Assembly: GCF_003480435.1 (NCBI RefSeq)
Contig: NZ_QUJB01000004.1
Location: forward strand, 100,580 to 164,579
DNA from: Clostridium sp. AM30-24
GTDB lineage: Bacteria > Bacillota > Clostridia > Lachnospirales > Lachnospiraceae
Length of the DNA stretch: 64,000 nucleotides
Reading direction: 5' to 3'
The first letter of the stretch is position 1, and each line of letters opens with the position of its first letter. Below are positions 1-8,529 of this stretch, piece after piece. The position numbers and the translations under genes were made by a program. Under the pieces are notes generated by a model that was given only the letters and a program-made list of their open reading frames with translations, was not told the DNA's origin and ran no database searches.

Positions 1-39
1 GTGTAAGAGACCTTGGAGAAGGATAGATAGAAGATAATA

Positions 40-83
40 AAAGCGCCGTCTCACTGGATTTTTACCAATGAGATGGCGCTTTT
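40..83. terminator. Bidirectional intrinsic terminator
   Basis: A stem of about 18 bp (arms around 40-57 and 64-83, with one or two mismatches) around a short T-rich loop is flanked by A-run and T-run on both sides. It lies just beyond the stop codon of the leftward lysozyme gene and could also stop transcription entering from the left edge. Confidence 0.85.
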
Positions 84-89
84 TTCATC

Positions 90-2210
90 TTACTTCGGCC
101 CACCCGTCTGATATTCAGTCAGATTCGACGATGAGGAGGAAGAACCTGAACTTCCCGGCGCGGTCGTACCGGAAGAACCGGAACTATAGTTATAGTTTGT
201 ATTGGAGCTTCCCGGCCCGGTCATGCTGCCGGTGTTTGTATAATAGTTGTTGCTGCCGGTTGTATTGCCGCTCGGGGCTGTAGTTGATGCAGAGCCAGAG
301 CTGGAGTTGGAAGTTCCCGGTCCGCCGGTCTGGTAATTACCAGCCGACATACCCGTATTCGTCTGGGAAGATCCGGGGGGCGTGGAACCGGTCGTAGTCG
401 TTGTCGAACCGCCCGCCGCAGCATTTCCGCTTCCGCTATTACCCGTGGTAATACTGCTTTGCGCATTCCCCGCCGCCGGAGTACCCATATAATTTCCGTT
501 CGCCACAGTTCCGCCTGTTCCCGGCATATAAACACTTCCCGCCGAGCCGCCGTCGATCGCGGATGTCTCGCTCAGGCACACACCGCTCTGATTGAAGGTA
601 TAGTTTACATTATTTACAACAAATGACCCGTTGGCGATCATCTTTCCGTCCGCCGGATTCAGATAATAATATTTACCGCCGTCGTTCAGCCAGCCCGTGA
701 TCATATGTCCGGCCTGATTGAAATAATACCAGCTCTTATCGATCTGCTTCCAGCCCACCGCCATCACACCGGACACGGTGTCCATATAATACTTATTCGT
801 TCCGTCGCTCTGCCAGCCGATGACCATCCGCCCATCTGTGTGGAGATAGTAGAACTTTCCGTCAAGCTGCATCCATCCGGTCATCAGCTTTCCTTCGTTA
901 TTGAAATAATACCAGTAACCGTCAAGCTTCGTCCACCCGGCCGCCATCGCTCCGCTGGCATCAAAGTAGTACAGCAGTCCGTCGATCGTCTGCCAGCCGG
1001 TCACCATTGTTCCATCCTGCTGGAGGAAATACCGTTTTCCGTCGATATCTGCCCATCCGCGGACAAGCTTTCCGCTGCCGTTAAAGTAGTAATACTTCCC
1101 GTCCATCTTCCGCCATCCGGTCACCATAGAGCCGTTGCCGCGCATATAGTAATAATCGTTTCCGATTCGCAGCCAGCCGGTCACCATCGCGCCGTTCAAC
1201 AGATAATAGTACGTTCCGTCGACCTGGATCCAGTCCTTCGCCATCGTACCGTCGGAGTTTAAGTAATACCACGCGTCCTCCGCCTTCAGCCAGCCGGTTT
1301 TCATCTGACCGGTAGTCGGGAGAAGATAATAATACTGGTTGTCAAGGAGCAGCCAGCCCTTAAACTGGGTTCCGTCCGCGTTCAGATAATACCAGCTCTG
1401 GCCATCGTTGATCCAACCGGTCTGCTTTACATGGTTTTTGTAATAATACCACTTGTCCCCGATAAGCCGCCAGCGGTTCGCCGGAAGCTTGCCGCTCAGA
1501 TCCTTAAAGGTAAAGTTGATATCCACGTTTCCGTTGATTCCGTTTACGGTACCCTGATTTGATGCCTGCCAGAGGGCAGCACCCTGATAAGCCGGCTTCG
1601 AGTCATAGCGGGCGATCCAGACATCATAGTGGACCTTCGTCATATCGATCTTATTGCTGATCCAGTAGTCGTTTGTATACACCATCGGATAATATCCGGC
1701 TGTCTCAACCTTCTTACAGAACGCGTTTATGATATCCGCGATCTGGGACGGCGTCAGCCCGTTCATTTCCTGCGCTTCCACATCGAGAACCACCGGATAG
1801 GAGATAGGATAATCCTTGATGAGATTCAGGATAAAATCCGCGTCGGATTCTGCCATCGCTGTAGTCGTTGCGTAGGAATAAAGGTAAACGCCGACGCGGA
1901 GGCCCGCTGCCGCTGCCCCGCGCACATTCGCATCAAAATACGGATCCACCGCATTGTTATACCGGGTACCGATCATCGCAAACTGGATATCATCAGCGGC
2001 AACCGCGGACCAGTTGATATTTTGTTGCCACTGGGAAACATCGACGCCCCGCGACAGGATCCCGGTGAGCACGGAACCGTCGCTTCCGATATAGGAGCCG
2101 GACGTGTTCTTCTGCCAGGCGGCCGCCCAGGCCGGGAGTGCCGGTGATACTGCGGAAAAAGCCATGACGGCACTTAAAAGAAGCGCCGCCGCCCGTTTCT
2201 TTTGTCTCAT
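90..2210 (-). CDS. Secreted GH25 lysozyme with GW cell-wall-binding repeats
   Basis: A predicted exported muramidase that would cleave peptidoglycan outside the cell. Residues 1-30 form a signal peptide (KKR, hydrophobic stretch, AWA-A). Residues 52-235 match glycosyl hydrolase family 25: GVDVSQ carries the catalytic Asp57, and VVLDVEA carries the Asp143/Glu145 pair. Residues 247-590 hold about 14 repeats of the GW...YYY..DG type, as in choline-binding proteins. The last ~100 residues are Ser/Gly/Thr/Asn-rich, probably a flexible wall-spanning tail. A GGGGG ribosome site lies 6 nt before the ATG. Next to it on the same strand is a LicC/LicA-type phosphocholine gene, which fits a choline-binding reading of the repeats. 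The ligand itself is inferred. No truncation is seen. Confidence 0.93.
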   Translation of the reverse strand: MRQKKRAAALLLSAVMAFSAVSPALPAWAAAWQKNTSGSYIGSDGSVLTGILSRGVDVSQWQQNINWSAVAADDIQFAMIGTRYNNAVDPYFDANVRGAAAAGLRVGVYLYSYATTTAMAESDADFILNLIKDYPISYPVVLDVEAQEMNGLTPSQIADIINAFCKKVETAGYYPMVYTNDYWISNKIDMTKVHYDVWIARYDSKPAYQGAALWQASNQGTVNGINGNVDINFTFKDLSGKLPANRWRLIGDKWYYYKNHVKQTGWINDGQSWYYLNADGTQFKGWLLLDNQYYYLLPTTGQMKTGWLKAEDAWYYLNSDGTMAKDWIQVDGTYYYLLNGAMVTGWLRIGNDYYYMRGNGSMVTGWRKMDGKYYYFNGSGKLVRGWADIDGKRYFLQQDGTMVTGWQTIDGLLYYFDASGAMAAGWTKLDGYWYYFNNEGKLMTGWMQLDGKFYYLHTDGRMVIGWQSDGTNKYYMDTVSGVMAVGWKQIDKSWYYFNQAGHMITGWLNDGGKYYYLNPADGKMIANGSFVVNNVNYTFNQSGVCLSETSAIDGGSAGSVYMPGTGGTVANGNYMGTPAAGNAQSSITTGNSGSGNAAAGGSTTTTTGSTPPGSSQTNTGMSAGNYQTGGPGTSNSSSGSASTTAPSGNTTGSNNYYTNTGSMTGPGSSNTNYNYSSGSSGTTAPGSSGSSSSSSNLTEYQTGGPK

Positions 2211-2246
2211 GGAAATCCCCCTTTAAAAGTTGTATATAAAAATTAA

Positions 2247-2288
2247 ATCCCGGGATAACTGTATTCCTGTCACAGCTCCATCCCGGGA
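2247..2288 (-). promoter_or_regulatory. Leader hairpin (possible attenuator) of the lysozyme gene
   Basis: In the leader of the GH25 gene, ATCCCGGGA occurs twice (2247-2256 and 2280-2288) and can pair. On the gene's strand it is followed by ATTTAATTTTT, so it resembles an intrinsic terminator between promoter and start codon. Each arm is also self-palindromic, so it could instead be a protein-binding site. Function is inferred. Confidence 0.5.
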
Positions 2289-2315
2289 CTCTATGGACGT
2301 TATCTGCGTATTTTC

Positions 2316-2321
2316 AGTATA
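2316..2321 (-). promoter_or_regulatory. Extended -10 promoter of the lysozyme gene
   Basis: The minus strand reads TGCTATACT, an extended -10 (TGn + TATACT), about 105 nt before the lysozyme start and upstream of the leader hairpin. No good -35 element is present at 16-18 nt. Confidence 0.5.
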
Positions 2322-2452
2322 GCATAAAATTACAGATACGTCTTGCGAAAATTCGATTGAAAATGCGGCGATTCTTCGGCTTTTCAGGACCAGTTCCCTG
2401 ACCTGCGTTCTTCTGACTGCCGCACCAGAAAAGCCGCAGACCGTCAGTACGG

Positions 2453-4306
2453 TTATCTCAGTGTCCCGCCGTCTCCGATTCCAAGAAATTCCGGTGCGGT
2501 GATGATCTTCTTATAAAAGCGCTTCGCATACCGGTACATCACGATCGTATAATCGCCAAACTCCTCGCCAACACTGCTCTTATACACCGCCCACAAACAC
2601 CACAAGAATCCGCCGAGTGCGATATAAGCGTAGTAAACGAATTGCTCCTCGGCCGTCGGTTCCCTGTGCAGGTATGTTGAGATCAGCTTCTCGACTTCAA
2701 GATCATTATAATAAGAATAGATCGCGCACATACTGACGTCGATCAGCGGATCGCACATACCGGAATATTCCCAGTCGATCAGTCGGAGATCTCCATCCGG
2801 CAGGAACAGGAAATTATCGCAGACACTGTCGATATGGGACAGGACCTTCGGACGATTCAGACGGTCGAGACGGTCAAGCAGTGTCGTCATATGGGACTTT
2901 ACTTCCGGATAATCCTCAAAAAGCTTCTTTTCGTATCCGCGGCACAATGCCTCATAGAAGGTGATCCGCTCCCGGATATCAAAAGAATGGTCCACATGGA
3001 GCTTGGAATCATGAAGCTTCTCCACAAGCGCCATGCATCGCGCCACATCGTCCCAGTTGCGCGGATCGCTGTTGCGGGCCCCCTCATAATATTCGGAGAT
3101 CTTATAACCGGTTTCCCCGTTCATGTATACAACATGCTCGGTGATCCCGTAATCCTTTACCGCGTCATAGACCGCCTTTTCCTGTTTCCGGTTGATCAGA
3201 AGCTCCGTCCCCGGTCCCGGGATCCGGCAGATATAGGATTTATCATGGACCTTAAAAAGGAACGATTTATTCGTCATGCCCGTCTTCAGACACTTGATTC
3301 CTGTGATTTCGGACTCCGGAACCTGGAGCACCCTGGAGATCAGCTCCATAGCAATATTGTCGGAGTGGTTCTGGTAGCGCTCATCGAACAGGCGGAGCTC
3401 TTCCAGATTCTCGAATTCATAAACCTGATTCTCCGGCTGTTTATTGATGTACATTTCCGGCACCGGGAAATGGTGTTTGCCTGGAAGATGGCTGTCGACC
3501 TCACCGTTTAAGAGATCCGCAAGAACCTGTTCCCAGTACATCTGCTCCGTTCCGGGGGTATGATAGTATTCCTCGAGGATCGGGAAGAATTTTTCCGAGA
3601 ACTCCTTTGAGAAGAACACCGGTCCGTACATGACCCAGGAGTCCTCACCACCGACCTTGACACCGGTGAGCAGACCTTTTTTGCTCGTCTCAAGGCACCA
3701 CTCGGAAGTTTCTCCCTTCATAAATACAGAAGAGTACCACGCACCGCACTCGTAGGTGTGATACATATTGCTGCGCATCCAGTTGTCGGAAGAGAGGAGA
3801 TAGGTGTTCCTTCCGATAAAACACTCTCGGGCGCGGTAGAGTGTCGTAAGCGTATTCTTGTTGTGGTATTCCGGGTTATAGAGGAGCTTCACGCCGAACT
3901 TATCAATCAGGTATTCGAACTTCTCCTTTAAATAACCGACAACGATCGTGATATCCGTGACACCGGCCTCGTGGAGCTGTTTGATCTGGCGCTCGATCAT
4001 GCGCTCGCCGTAGACCTCAAGAAGTCCCTTCGGTGTCTCAAACGTCAGCGGAACAAATCTTGACCCGAATCCCGCCGCAAGGATCACGGCGCTGTCCATC
4101 CGGTAATTCCTTAAAAGTTCCACGCCGCCCTTTAACAAGGAATAAGATCCGTCCGCCGGATCAAAGGTAAAAAGTTCCCGGTCCAGACCTTCCTTCACGA
4201 GATGGTTGCAGGTCCCGAGAGAAAGGTTCATCGCTGCCGCAAGCTCCCGCTGTGTCATCTTGTTGTTCTCATAAATATTTCTGCAGAGTAATCCCAAACG
4301 ATCCAT
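2453..4306 (-). CDS. HTH + nucleotidyltransferase + choline-kinase-like fusion (LicC/LicA type)
   Basis: A predicted three-domain enzyme of 617 residues that would phosphorylate choline (or a similar alcohol) and activate it as a CDP derivative for decorating wall polymers. Residues 1-66 are a winged-helix/MarR-like HTH (TQRELAAAMNLSLGTCNHL). Residues ~75-300 are a nucleotidyltransferase with LAAGFGSR and PKGLLEV. Residues ~330-600 are an APH/choline-kinase fold with HIDSVCDNF and LIDWEYSG, the catalytic loop and Mg site. The start is the ATG at 4306, because GGAGG lies 6 nt before it; an in-frame GTG at 4339 lacks this. The neighbouring lysozyme and GW-repeat proteins fit phosphocholine use. 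No LicD transferase is in the window. The HTH suggests self-regulation through the palindromes upstream. The substrate is inferred from family. Confidence 0.85.
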   Translation of the reverse strand: MDRLGLLCRNIYENNKMTQRELAAAMNLSLGTCNHLVKEGLDRELFTFDPADGSYSLLKGGVELLRNYRMDSAVILAAGFGSRFVPLTFETPKGLLEVYGERMIERQIKQLHEAGVTDITIVVGYLKEKFEYLIDKFGVKLLYNPEYHNKNTLTTLYRARECFIGRNTYLLSSDNWMRSNMYHTYECGAWYSSVFMKGETSEWCLETSKKGLLTGVKVGGEDSWVMYGPVFFSKEFSEKFFPILEEYYHTPGTEQMYWEQVLADLLNGEVDSHLPGKHHFPVPEMYINKQPENQVYEFENLEELRLFDERYQNHSDNIAMELISRVLQVPESEITGIKCLKTGMTNKSFLFKVHDKSYICRIPGPGTELLINRKQEKAVYDAVKDYGITEHVVYMNGETGYKISEYYEGARNSDPRNWDDVARCMALVEKLHDSKLHVDHSFDIRERITFYEALCRGYEKKLFEDYPEVKSHMTTLLDRLDRLNRPKVLSHIDSVCDNFLFLPDGDLRLIDWEYSGMCDPLIDVSMCAIYSYYNDLEVEKLISTYLHREPTAEEQFVYYAYIALGGFLWCLWAVYKSSVGEEFGDYTIVMYRYAKRFYKKIITAPEFLGIGDGGTLR

Positions 4307-4380
4307 AGCAATCCTCCGAATCAAAGGTGATTCCGTCACTTATTATTGCTGTTTAATAATAAGGAAGAAACTGATAAAAT

Positions 4381-4390
4381 GAACATGTTC
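4381..4390. promoter_or_regulatory. GAACATGTTC palindrome, putative operator
   Basis: A perfect 10-bp palindrome downstream of the -10 of the HTH-LicC-LicA promoter. A further GTTC half site directly follows the -10 element (around 4417-4422). Related GAAC/GTTC arms occur upstream of the -35. The arrangement suggests repressor sites around one promoter. Confidence 0.55.
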
Positions 4391-4421
4391 AAAATGAAAA
4401 AATAAATAGATATATATGAAC

Positions 4422-4449
4422 ATTATAACACGTACTTCTGATAATACAA
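4422..4449 (-). promoter_or_regulatory. Sigma-A promoter of the HTH-LicC-LicA gene
   Basis: The minus strand has TTGTAT (4444-4449), a 16-nt spacer, and TATAAT (4422-4427) preceded by TGT. It reads toward the ATG at 4306. Confidence 0.65.
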
Positions 4450-4451
4450 GA

Positions 4452-4490
4452 AGATATTTTGAACATGGAATTATCGAGTTCAAAATATCT
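4452..4490. promoter_or_regulatory. 13-bp perfect inverted repeat, putative operator
   Basis: AGATATTTTGAAC (4452-4464) and GTTCAAAATATCT (4478-4490) are exact inverted copies separated by 13 nt. They abut the -35 of the leftward promoter. The inner GAAC/GTTC matches the 4381 palindrome, so the same regulator may bind both. Confidence 0.55.
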
Positions 4491-4532
4491 TAAAAATCAT
4501 ATAAAAATGAACACTGTGTAATGACACATCCT

Positions 4533-4548
4533 TGCCACAAAGCTGCCA
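4533..4548 (+). repeat. Two TGCCACAAAG direct repeats at 11-bp period
   Basis: TGCCACAAAG occurs at 4533 and again at 4544, exactly one helical turn apart, in the ~0.55-kb gene-free stretch between the LicC/LicA-type gene and the first GW-repeat gene. OmpR-family regulators often bind such phased direct repeats. A similar three-copy set occurs at 53131-53157. Confidence 0.4.
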
Positions 4549-4767
4549 CAAAGTGGGAAAATGAGCATATTGTACTAATATCTATACAATATCGGCTAAA
4601 AACGGCGTTCACGTAAGAATTTCGTAAGAAAATAAAAACAAAAAAGATATGGAAATTCTTAAGAAAATATACTATAATACCAGTGTATTCGAGGTACAGA
4701 GTATTTCTGGAAGCGAAGTAAGATAGTTCCCTTTATTAAAAATTCTTCATTTTTTGTAAAAAAACTA

Positions 4768-4796
4768 TTGATAATTTTACTTATCGGAAGTATAAT
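4768..4796 (+). promoter_or_regulatory. Strong sigma-A promoter of GW-repeat protein copy 1
   Basis: TTGATA (4768-4773), 17-nt spacer, TATAAT (4791-4796): near-consensus. Transcription should start near 4803, leaving a ~60-nt leader. The spacer and -10 recur before copies 2 and 3, but only this copy keeps the full -35. Confidence 0.85.
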
Positions 4797-4806
4797 GGCT
4801 TTGTAA

Positions 4807-4822
4807 TGCAATTAGGAATTTC
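4807..4822 (+). repeat. 5' UTR arm complementary to the 3' UTR (copy 1)
   Basis: TGCAATTAGGAATTTC lies at the very start of the predicted mRNA. Its reverse complement differs by one inserted base from GAAATTCTAATTGCA at 6500-6514, just before the terminator. The same pairing occurs in copies 2 and 3. Confidence 0.7.
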
Positions 4823-4862
4823 AAAAAGCGTTTCAAAAAAACAAAAGGAGAGTGCATTAATT

Positions 4863-6476
4863 ATGAGAAAGCAGACTAAAATTGCTGCAGTTGTATCCGC
4901 AGCAGCTCTGTTAGCATTAGGCGCTTCCATGACATCTTTCGCAGCTTCCAAGGGAACCTGGATGATGGTTGATGGCGAGTGGCAGTGCTACGACAAAAAC
5001 GGTGACGCATATACAAACGTATTCTGCTCCAGCAATGGTAAAGAGTATTACGTAGGAGATGACGGACAGCTCGTTCGTTCTGCATGGGTTGAGTACGACG
5101 GAAACTATTACTTCGTAAACAGCGCAGGTGCTAAGATCACAAACGACTGGAGATTAACAACTCCGTATGATGACGAGAGCGCTGATGAGGAGTGGTACTA
5201 CTTCAAGTCCAACGGTAAGAGAGCCGAGAACGAGAAGATCACTTACAAGGGAAAATCCTACTACTTCGATACAGACGGAAAGATGCTTACAGGCTGGGTT
5301 AACACAGGCGATGGCACATCCGCTGTTAACGAGGCTAACGGTTATGAGGCTGGCCACACATTCTACTGTGACGAGACAGGTGCTCGTGTAGAGGGTGCTT
5401 GGGTTAAGGACGTAGCACCGGGCGTTGACGACGATGATGCAGATGCAGACGAGTACTGGTACTACTTAAAGAAAGCTACCGGTAAGCCGGCAACAGGCAA
5501 GCAGTCCAACATCAACGGTCAGATCTACCTCTTCAACGGAGAAGGTCAGATGCAGTCTGGTTGGGTAGCAGCTACAGATCCGAACGGTGTTAAGTTTGTT
5601 CAGCTCGACAAAGAAGATGAAGAGCAGGCTATGAGCGCAGCAGGAAAGAACGATGTTTACTACTGCGGCGACGAGGATGACGGACACGCTAAGAAGAATA
5701 AATGGATGAAGACATGGCTTCCGAACGATACAAACGAAGAGGAAGATGACAAAGAGTGGTTCTGGTTCGACAAAGAAGGTAAAGTATTCAGAGCAGGTGT
5801 TAACACAGCAGCTGAGACAGCAGCTAATGCTGAGAAGTACAAACTTGATGAAGGTACTCTTGTACCGGATGATAACAAGGTAGCAACTCTCATCGGTAAG
5901 AAGAAAGTAAACTCCAAAGATTACTGGTTCAGAAACGATGGTGTAATGCTTTCCAAGTTCTACAAGATTGATGATGCTATGTACTACTTTGGTGGCGCTG
6001 ATGATGGTTCCATGAAGACTGGTTCCCAGTCCATCAAGGACAACACAGGTGACACATATAAGTTCTACTTCTATACAAAAGATCAGAGCACAGAGAAGTA
6101 TGCTACACCAGAAGATGGTAATAAGCTTAAGAAAGGTGCCGGCGTTGTTGGTAACCAGAGCAACAAGCTTTACTACTATGGTCTCTTACTTACAGCTGAT
6201 GATTATAAGTATCAGGTAGCTACTCTTGAAGATCAGAATGGTCAGAAGTATGACTTCATCATCAACTCCAACGGTTCTATCCAGCACTCCTATGGTACAA
6301 CATACAAAGAGGATGGCGATGAGCTGATCGTTGTTGACGAGAGCACAAAGACAACTAAGAAAGATGGTTCCAAGGGAACAGCTGAGTATGTAGAAGATGG
6401 TCAGTACAAGTACGGCTTCAAGTCCGGTATCACAAACAAGGTATCTGACGTTGATATTTCCGAATTCTACAGATAG
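4863..6476 (+). CDS. Secreted GW-repeat cell-wall-binding protein, copy 1
   Basis: A 537-residue exported protein. The signal peptide is residues 1-27 (MRKQTK, hydrophobic core, TSFA/AS). Almost all the rest is aromatic GW/YY repeats of the choline-binding type (for example WVEYDGNYYFVNSAGAKIT), broken by acidic DDDD/EEED linkers. No catalytic domain is visible. The ATG at 4863 is chosen because it begins the signal peptide and follows AAAGGAG by 12 nt; an in-frame ATG at 4806 lies almost at the predicted transcript start. The near-consensus promoter and uniform codon choice suggest high expression, so this may be a major surface protein. It is the intact member of a three-copy family (see 8668 and 10474). 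Ligand and role are inferred. Confidence 0.88.
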   Translation: MRKQTKIAAVVSAAALLALGASMTSFAASKGTWMMVDGEWQCYDKNGDAYTNVFCSSNGKEYYVGDDGQLVRSAWVEYDGNYYFVNSAGAKITNDWRLTTPYDDESADEEWYYFKSNGKRAENEKITYKGKSYYFDTDGKMLTGWVNTGDGTSAVNEANGYEAGHTFYCDETGARVEGAWVKDVAPGVDDDDADADEYWYYLKKATGKPATGKQSNINGQIYLFNGEGQMQSGWVAATDPNGVKFVQLDKEDEEQAMSAAGKNDVYYCGDEDDGHAKKNKWMKTWLPNDTNEEEDDKEWFWFDKEGKVFRAGVNTAAETAANAEKYKLDEGTLVPDDNKVATLIGKKKVNSKDYWFRNDGVMLSKFYKIDDAMYYFGGADDGSMKTGSQSIKDNTGDTYKFYFYTKDQSTEKYATPEDGNKLKKGAGVVGNQSNKLYYYGLLLTADDYKYQVATLEDQNGQKYDFIINSNGSIQHSYGTTYKEDGDELIVVDESTKTTKKDGSKGTAEYVEDGQYKYGFKSGITNKVSDVDISEFYR

Positions 6477-6499
6477 GTTGATCTGAACGATCTAAATTA

Positions 6500-6514
6500 G
6501 AAATTCTAATTGCA
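6500..6514 (+). repeat. 3' UTR arm complementary to the 5' UTR (copy 1)
   Basis: GAAATTCTAATTGCA, within a 17-nt near-palindrome, sits between the stop codon and the terminator. It pairs with 4807-4822. All three paralogues keep the same sequence here although their coding 3' ends differ. Confidence 0.7.
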
Positions 6515-6520
6515 CACGTG

Positions 6521-6552
6521 GACCGGGCGAGATTTTCTCGTCCGGTCTTTTT
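6521..6552 (+). terminator. Intrinsic terminator after GW-repeat protein copy 1
   Basis: GACCGGGCGAGA and TCTCGTCCGGTC form a 12-bp stem (one mismatch or wobble) with a TTT loop, followed by a T-run. Confidence 0.9.
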
Positions 6553-6609
6553 GTCTGCGTTTCTGAGCACAAGCACAAAAAAGATCAGATACATCTCTGT
6601 ACCCGGCCT

Positions 6610-6885
6610 TTTCATCTTCCGTTTCGATATGCAAGAATTGGACGATGGATGGGGAAAACGACCGTTCGCGATCCAGCTGTGGAAAGCGGAAACAGAATCG
6701 CTGAGACTGAGATTGATCTTCTGGCAATTGATCGATATAGTAAAAATTTCCTGGTAGGAGAATGTAAATTCAAAGGGAAGCCATTCACGTATACAGAATA
6801 TCTAAATACTATTGCGAAGCTGGAACCATTGAAATTTGAAGATCAGATCCTGTATCTCCCGGTTTATATGACTATGCTGATTTGA
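6610..6885 (+). pseudogene. Remnant of a DUF234-type ATPase (C-terminus)
   Basis: From about 6660, one frame reads EIDLLAIDRYSKNFLVGECK, the hallmark of the restriction-endonuclease-like C-terminus (DUF234) of archaeal-type AAA ATPases. Just upstream in another frame, ELDDGWGKRP resembles the preceding conserved segment (usually like GRWWGK), so at least one frameshift lies between them. The ATPase domain is gone. No promoter or start is convincing. It is a decayed relative, in fold class, of the ATPase gene at 7224-8438. Confidence 0.6.
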
Positions 6886-6943
6886 GATGTGTATTTGCTT
6901 CGGTGTATAAATATATAAACGATATAAACTGAATTGCTTTGCT

Positions 6944-6968
6944 TTTTATCGATTATAATCGACAAAAT
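6944..6968. repeat. 25-bp near-palindromic direct repeat, copy A
   Basis: A 25-bp sequence centred on the perfect palindrome TCGATTATAATCGA is repeated exactly at 8530-8554. The two copies bracket the segment with the ATPase gene. Each lies next to an ATPase-type gene or remnant, so it may be an operator for this class or a trace of insertion. Confidence 0.7.
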
Positions 6969-7028
6969 TTCCGCATTATTGATATGAACCGTTTCAATAA
7001 AGTTACGTCTGATATTGTTCCCATCAGA

Positions 7029-7057
7029 AAAATTCCCCGGAGTGATTGCTCCGGGGA
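7029..7057 (-). terminator. Intrinsic terminator downstream of the DUF4143 ATPase
   Basis: TCCCCGGAG and CTCCGGGGA form a perfect 9-bp stem with a 6-nt loop. On the minus strand it is followed by ATTTTT. It lies about 170 nt past the ATPase stop. Between them the minus strand has an open, unrecognised frame ending at 7100. Confidence 0.7.
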
Positions 7058-7223
7058 GAATTTGAGATTATCATTTAGGTTGTTTTTCTAGATGTTCTAT
7101 TACACAACTATATAGGGCGCAAATACTTTTGCATCCAACATGGTAAATTCATCAAAATTATTTGGGGAACCAGCATCCATGCAGCACCACTGGATATCAA
7201 GGTGGATCACATCATAATCCTCA

Positions 7224-8438
7224 TCAATTCCACTCTTGCATCAGCAGGAATTCCTTAATATTTCTGTGCTTGATACCATTTCTGCTAAAATCGAGTTCAT
7301 CCATTGAAACAACGTATTTAGGAAAATTATCATGGATGGAATCATATATTCCAAACTCGCGCTGAATCGTCTCATCAGATGCCAGAAGATATGTGACTTG
7401 TATATAAACTTTCTGATCCTGCTTTTGACAGATAAAATCAATTTCCTTCGTGCCGCTTTTTCCTACGGTTATGGTATAACCTCGACGCAGTGATTCCATG
7501 TATATAATATTTTCGAGTACCAGATTGATATCACGCATGTTACCGCCAAAAACAGCTTCTCGGAGTCCATGATCGGCCATATAATATTTTTCATTTGTTG
7601 ATAAGATCTGTTTCCCCTGGATATCCTGTCGTTTTACCTGATAAAACAGATATGCATTGATACAATATTGGATATAATTTAATACTGTGTCAGTGGCCAC
7701 GGTACGGCGCTCACTCTTTAAAAACTTAGCAATCGATGCGGCAGCAAATGTAGTTCCGATGTTTCCAATCACATAAGTAACAATTCTTGTAAGCAAATCA
7801 ACGTCACGTATTTTATTTCGTTTTACCACATCATTCAAGACAACAGAATTGTAAACATCGGTAAGGTATTGTTTACCAGGTTCTTCTGCGTAACGAAGAT
7901 TTGCCAGGTAAGGCATTCCGCCCAGAGTTAAATATTTCTGAAATACAGCCGAATTAGATGCATCCGGAAAAATATCCTTATATAAATCCATAAACTCTGC
8001 ATATGAGAATGGATAAATCGTAAATTCTACATATCGTCCACCCAGAACAGTCGCCAGTTCTCCTGAAAGAAGCCGTGCATTCGATCCCGTGATATAAATG
8101 TCACAGTCCATCTCAATCCGCAGAGAGTTGATACATTTTTCCCAGGCTGTCACTTCCTGAATTTCATCAAAGAAGAGATACACTTTTCCGGAAATTTCGG
8201 ATGCACGTCTGACTACTTCATCATGAAGGGATGATGCTGTGCAGAAATTTGCGTTCCGCATATCTTCAAAATTGAACGTGATAAACTGTGCTGCAGCGAT
8301 TCCCGATTCTTTCAACTCTTCTTTTATCAGATCCAACATAACCGATTTCCCGCAACGACGAATTCCTGTCATAACCTTAACCAAATCTGTTCCGATAAAC
8401 GGACGAATTCGTCTCATATATAATTCACGCTTTATCAT
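7224..8438 (-). CDS. AAA_14/DUF4143-type ATP-binding protein
   Basis: A 404-residue cytoplasmic ATPase. The N-terminal AAA domain has a Walker A GIRRCGKSVM near residue 30 and a Walker B VYLFFDEIQEV near residue 90, followed by ITGSNARLL. The C-terminal half matches DUF4143, with the conserved TYLL and GTKEIDFICQK segment resembling a nuclease fold. The ATG at 8438 is preferred to the GTG at 8450 because GGGGTG lies 9 nt before it. These proteins are common solitary genes in gut Firmicutes and Bacteroidetes. Their role is not established; some have been proposed to act in DNA or conflict processes. It stands alone here, with a 25-bp palindrome-bearing repeat upstream. Confidence 0.9.
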   Translation of the reverse strand: MIKRELYMRRIRPFIGTDLVKVMTGIRRCGKSVMLDLIKEELKESGIAAAQFITFNFEDMRNANFCTASSLHDEVVRRASEISGKVYLFFDEIQEVTAWEKCINSLRIEMDCDIYITGSNARLLSGELATVLGGRYVEFTIYPFSYAEFMDLYKDIFPDASNSAVFQKYLTLGGMPYLANLRYAEEPGKQYLTDVYNSVVLNDVVKRNKIRDVDLLTRIVTYVIGNIGTTFAAASIAKFLKSERRTVATDTVLNYIQYCINAYLFYQVKRQDIQGKQILSTNEKYYMADHGLREAVFGGNMRDINLVLENIIYMESLRRGYTITVGKSGTKEIDFICQKQDQKVYIQVTYLLASDETIQREFGIYDSIHDNFPKYVVSMDELDFSRNGIKHRNIKEFLLMQEWN

Positions 8439-8529
8439 AAAAGTCTGCACCCCATTTCTGTAAAATGAATTTCAAATCATGGTCTCAGTATATCAAATTT
8501 ATAAACGATTTTCAAATACATTATATATA

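Noticed and set aside
705..1262. Antisense frame of 185 codons within the lysozyme repeats
   Set aside because: Periodic shadow of the GW-repeat coding; no start site or family similarity.
700..1500. Possible CRISPR or tandem DNA repeat
   Set aside because: The regular pattern comes from protein repeats of ~20 codons with varied third positions. No identical spacers or repeats, and no cas genes.
4806..4862. Upstream start MQLGISKSVSKK... for the surface proteins
   Set aside because: It begins about 3 nt after the predicted transcript start, has no ribosome site, and would put 19 residues before a perfect signal peptide. The same open leader exists in the other copies only because the leader sequence is copied.
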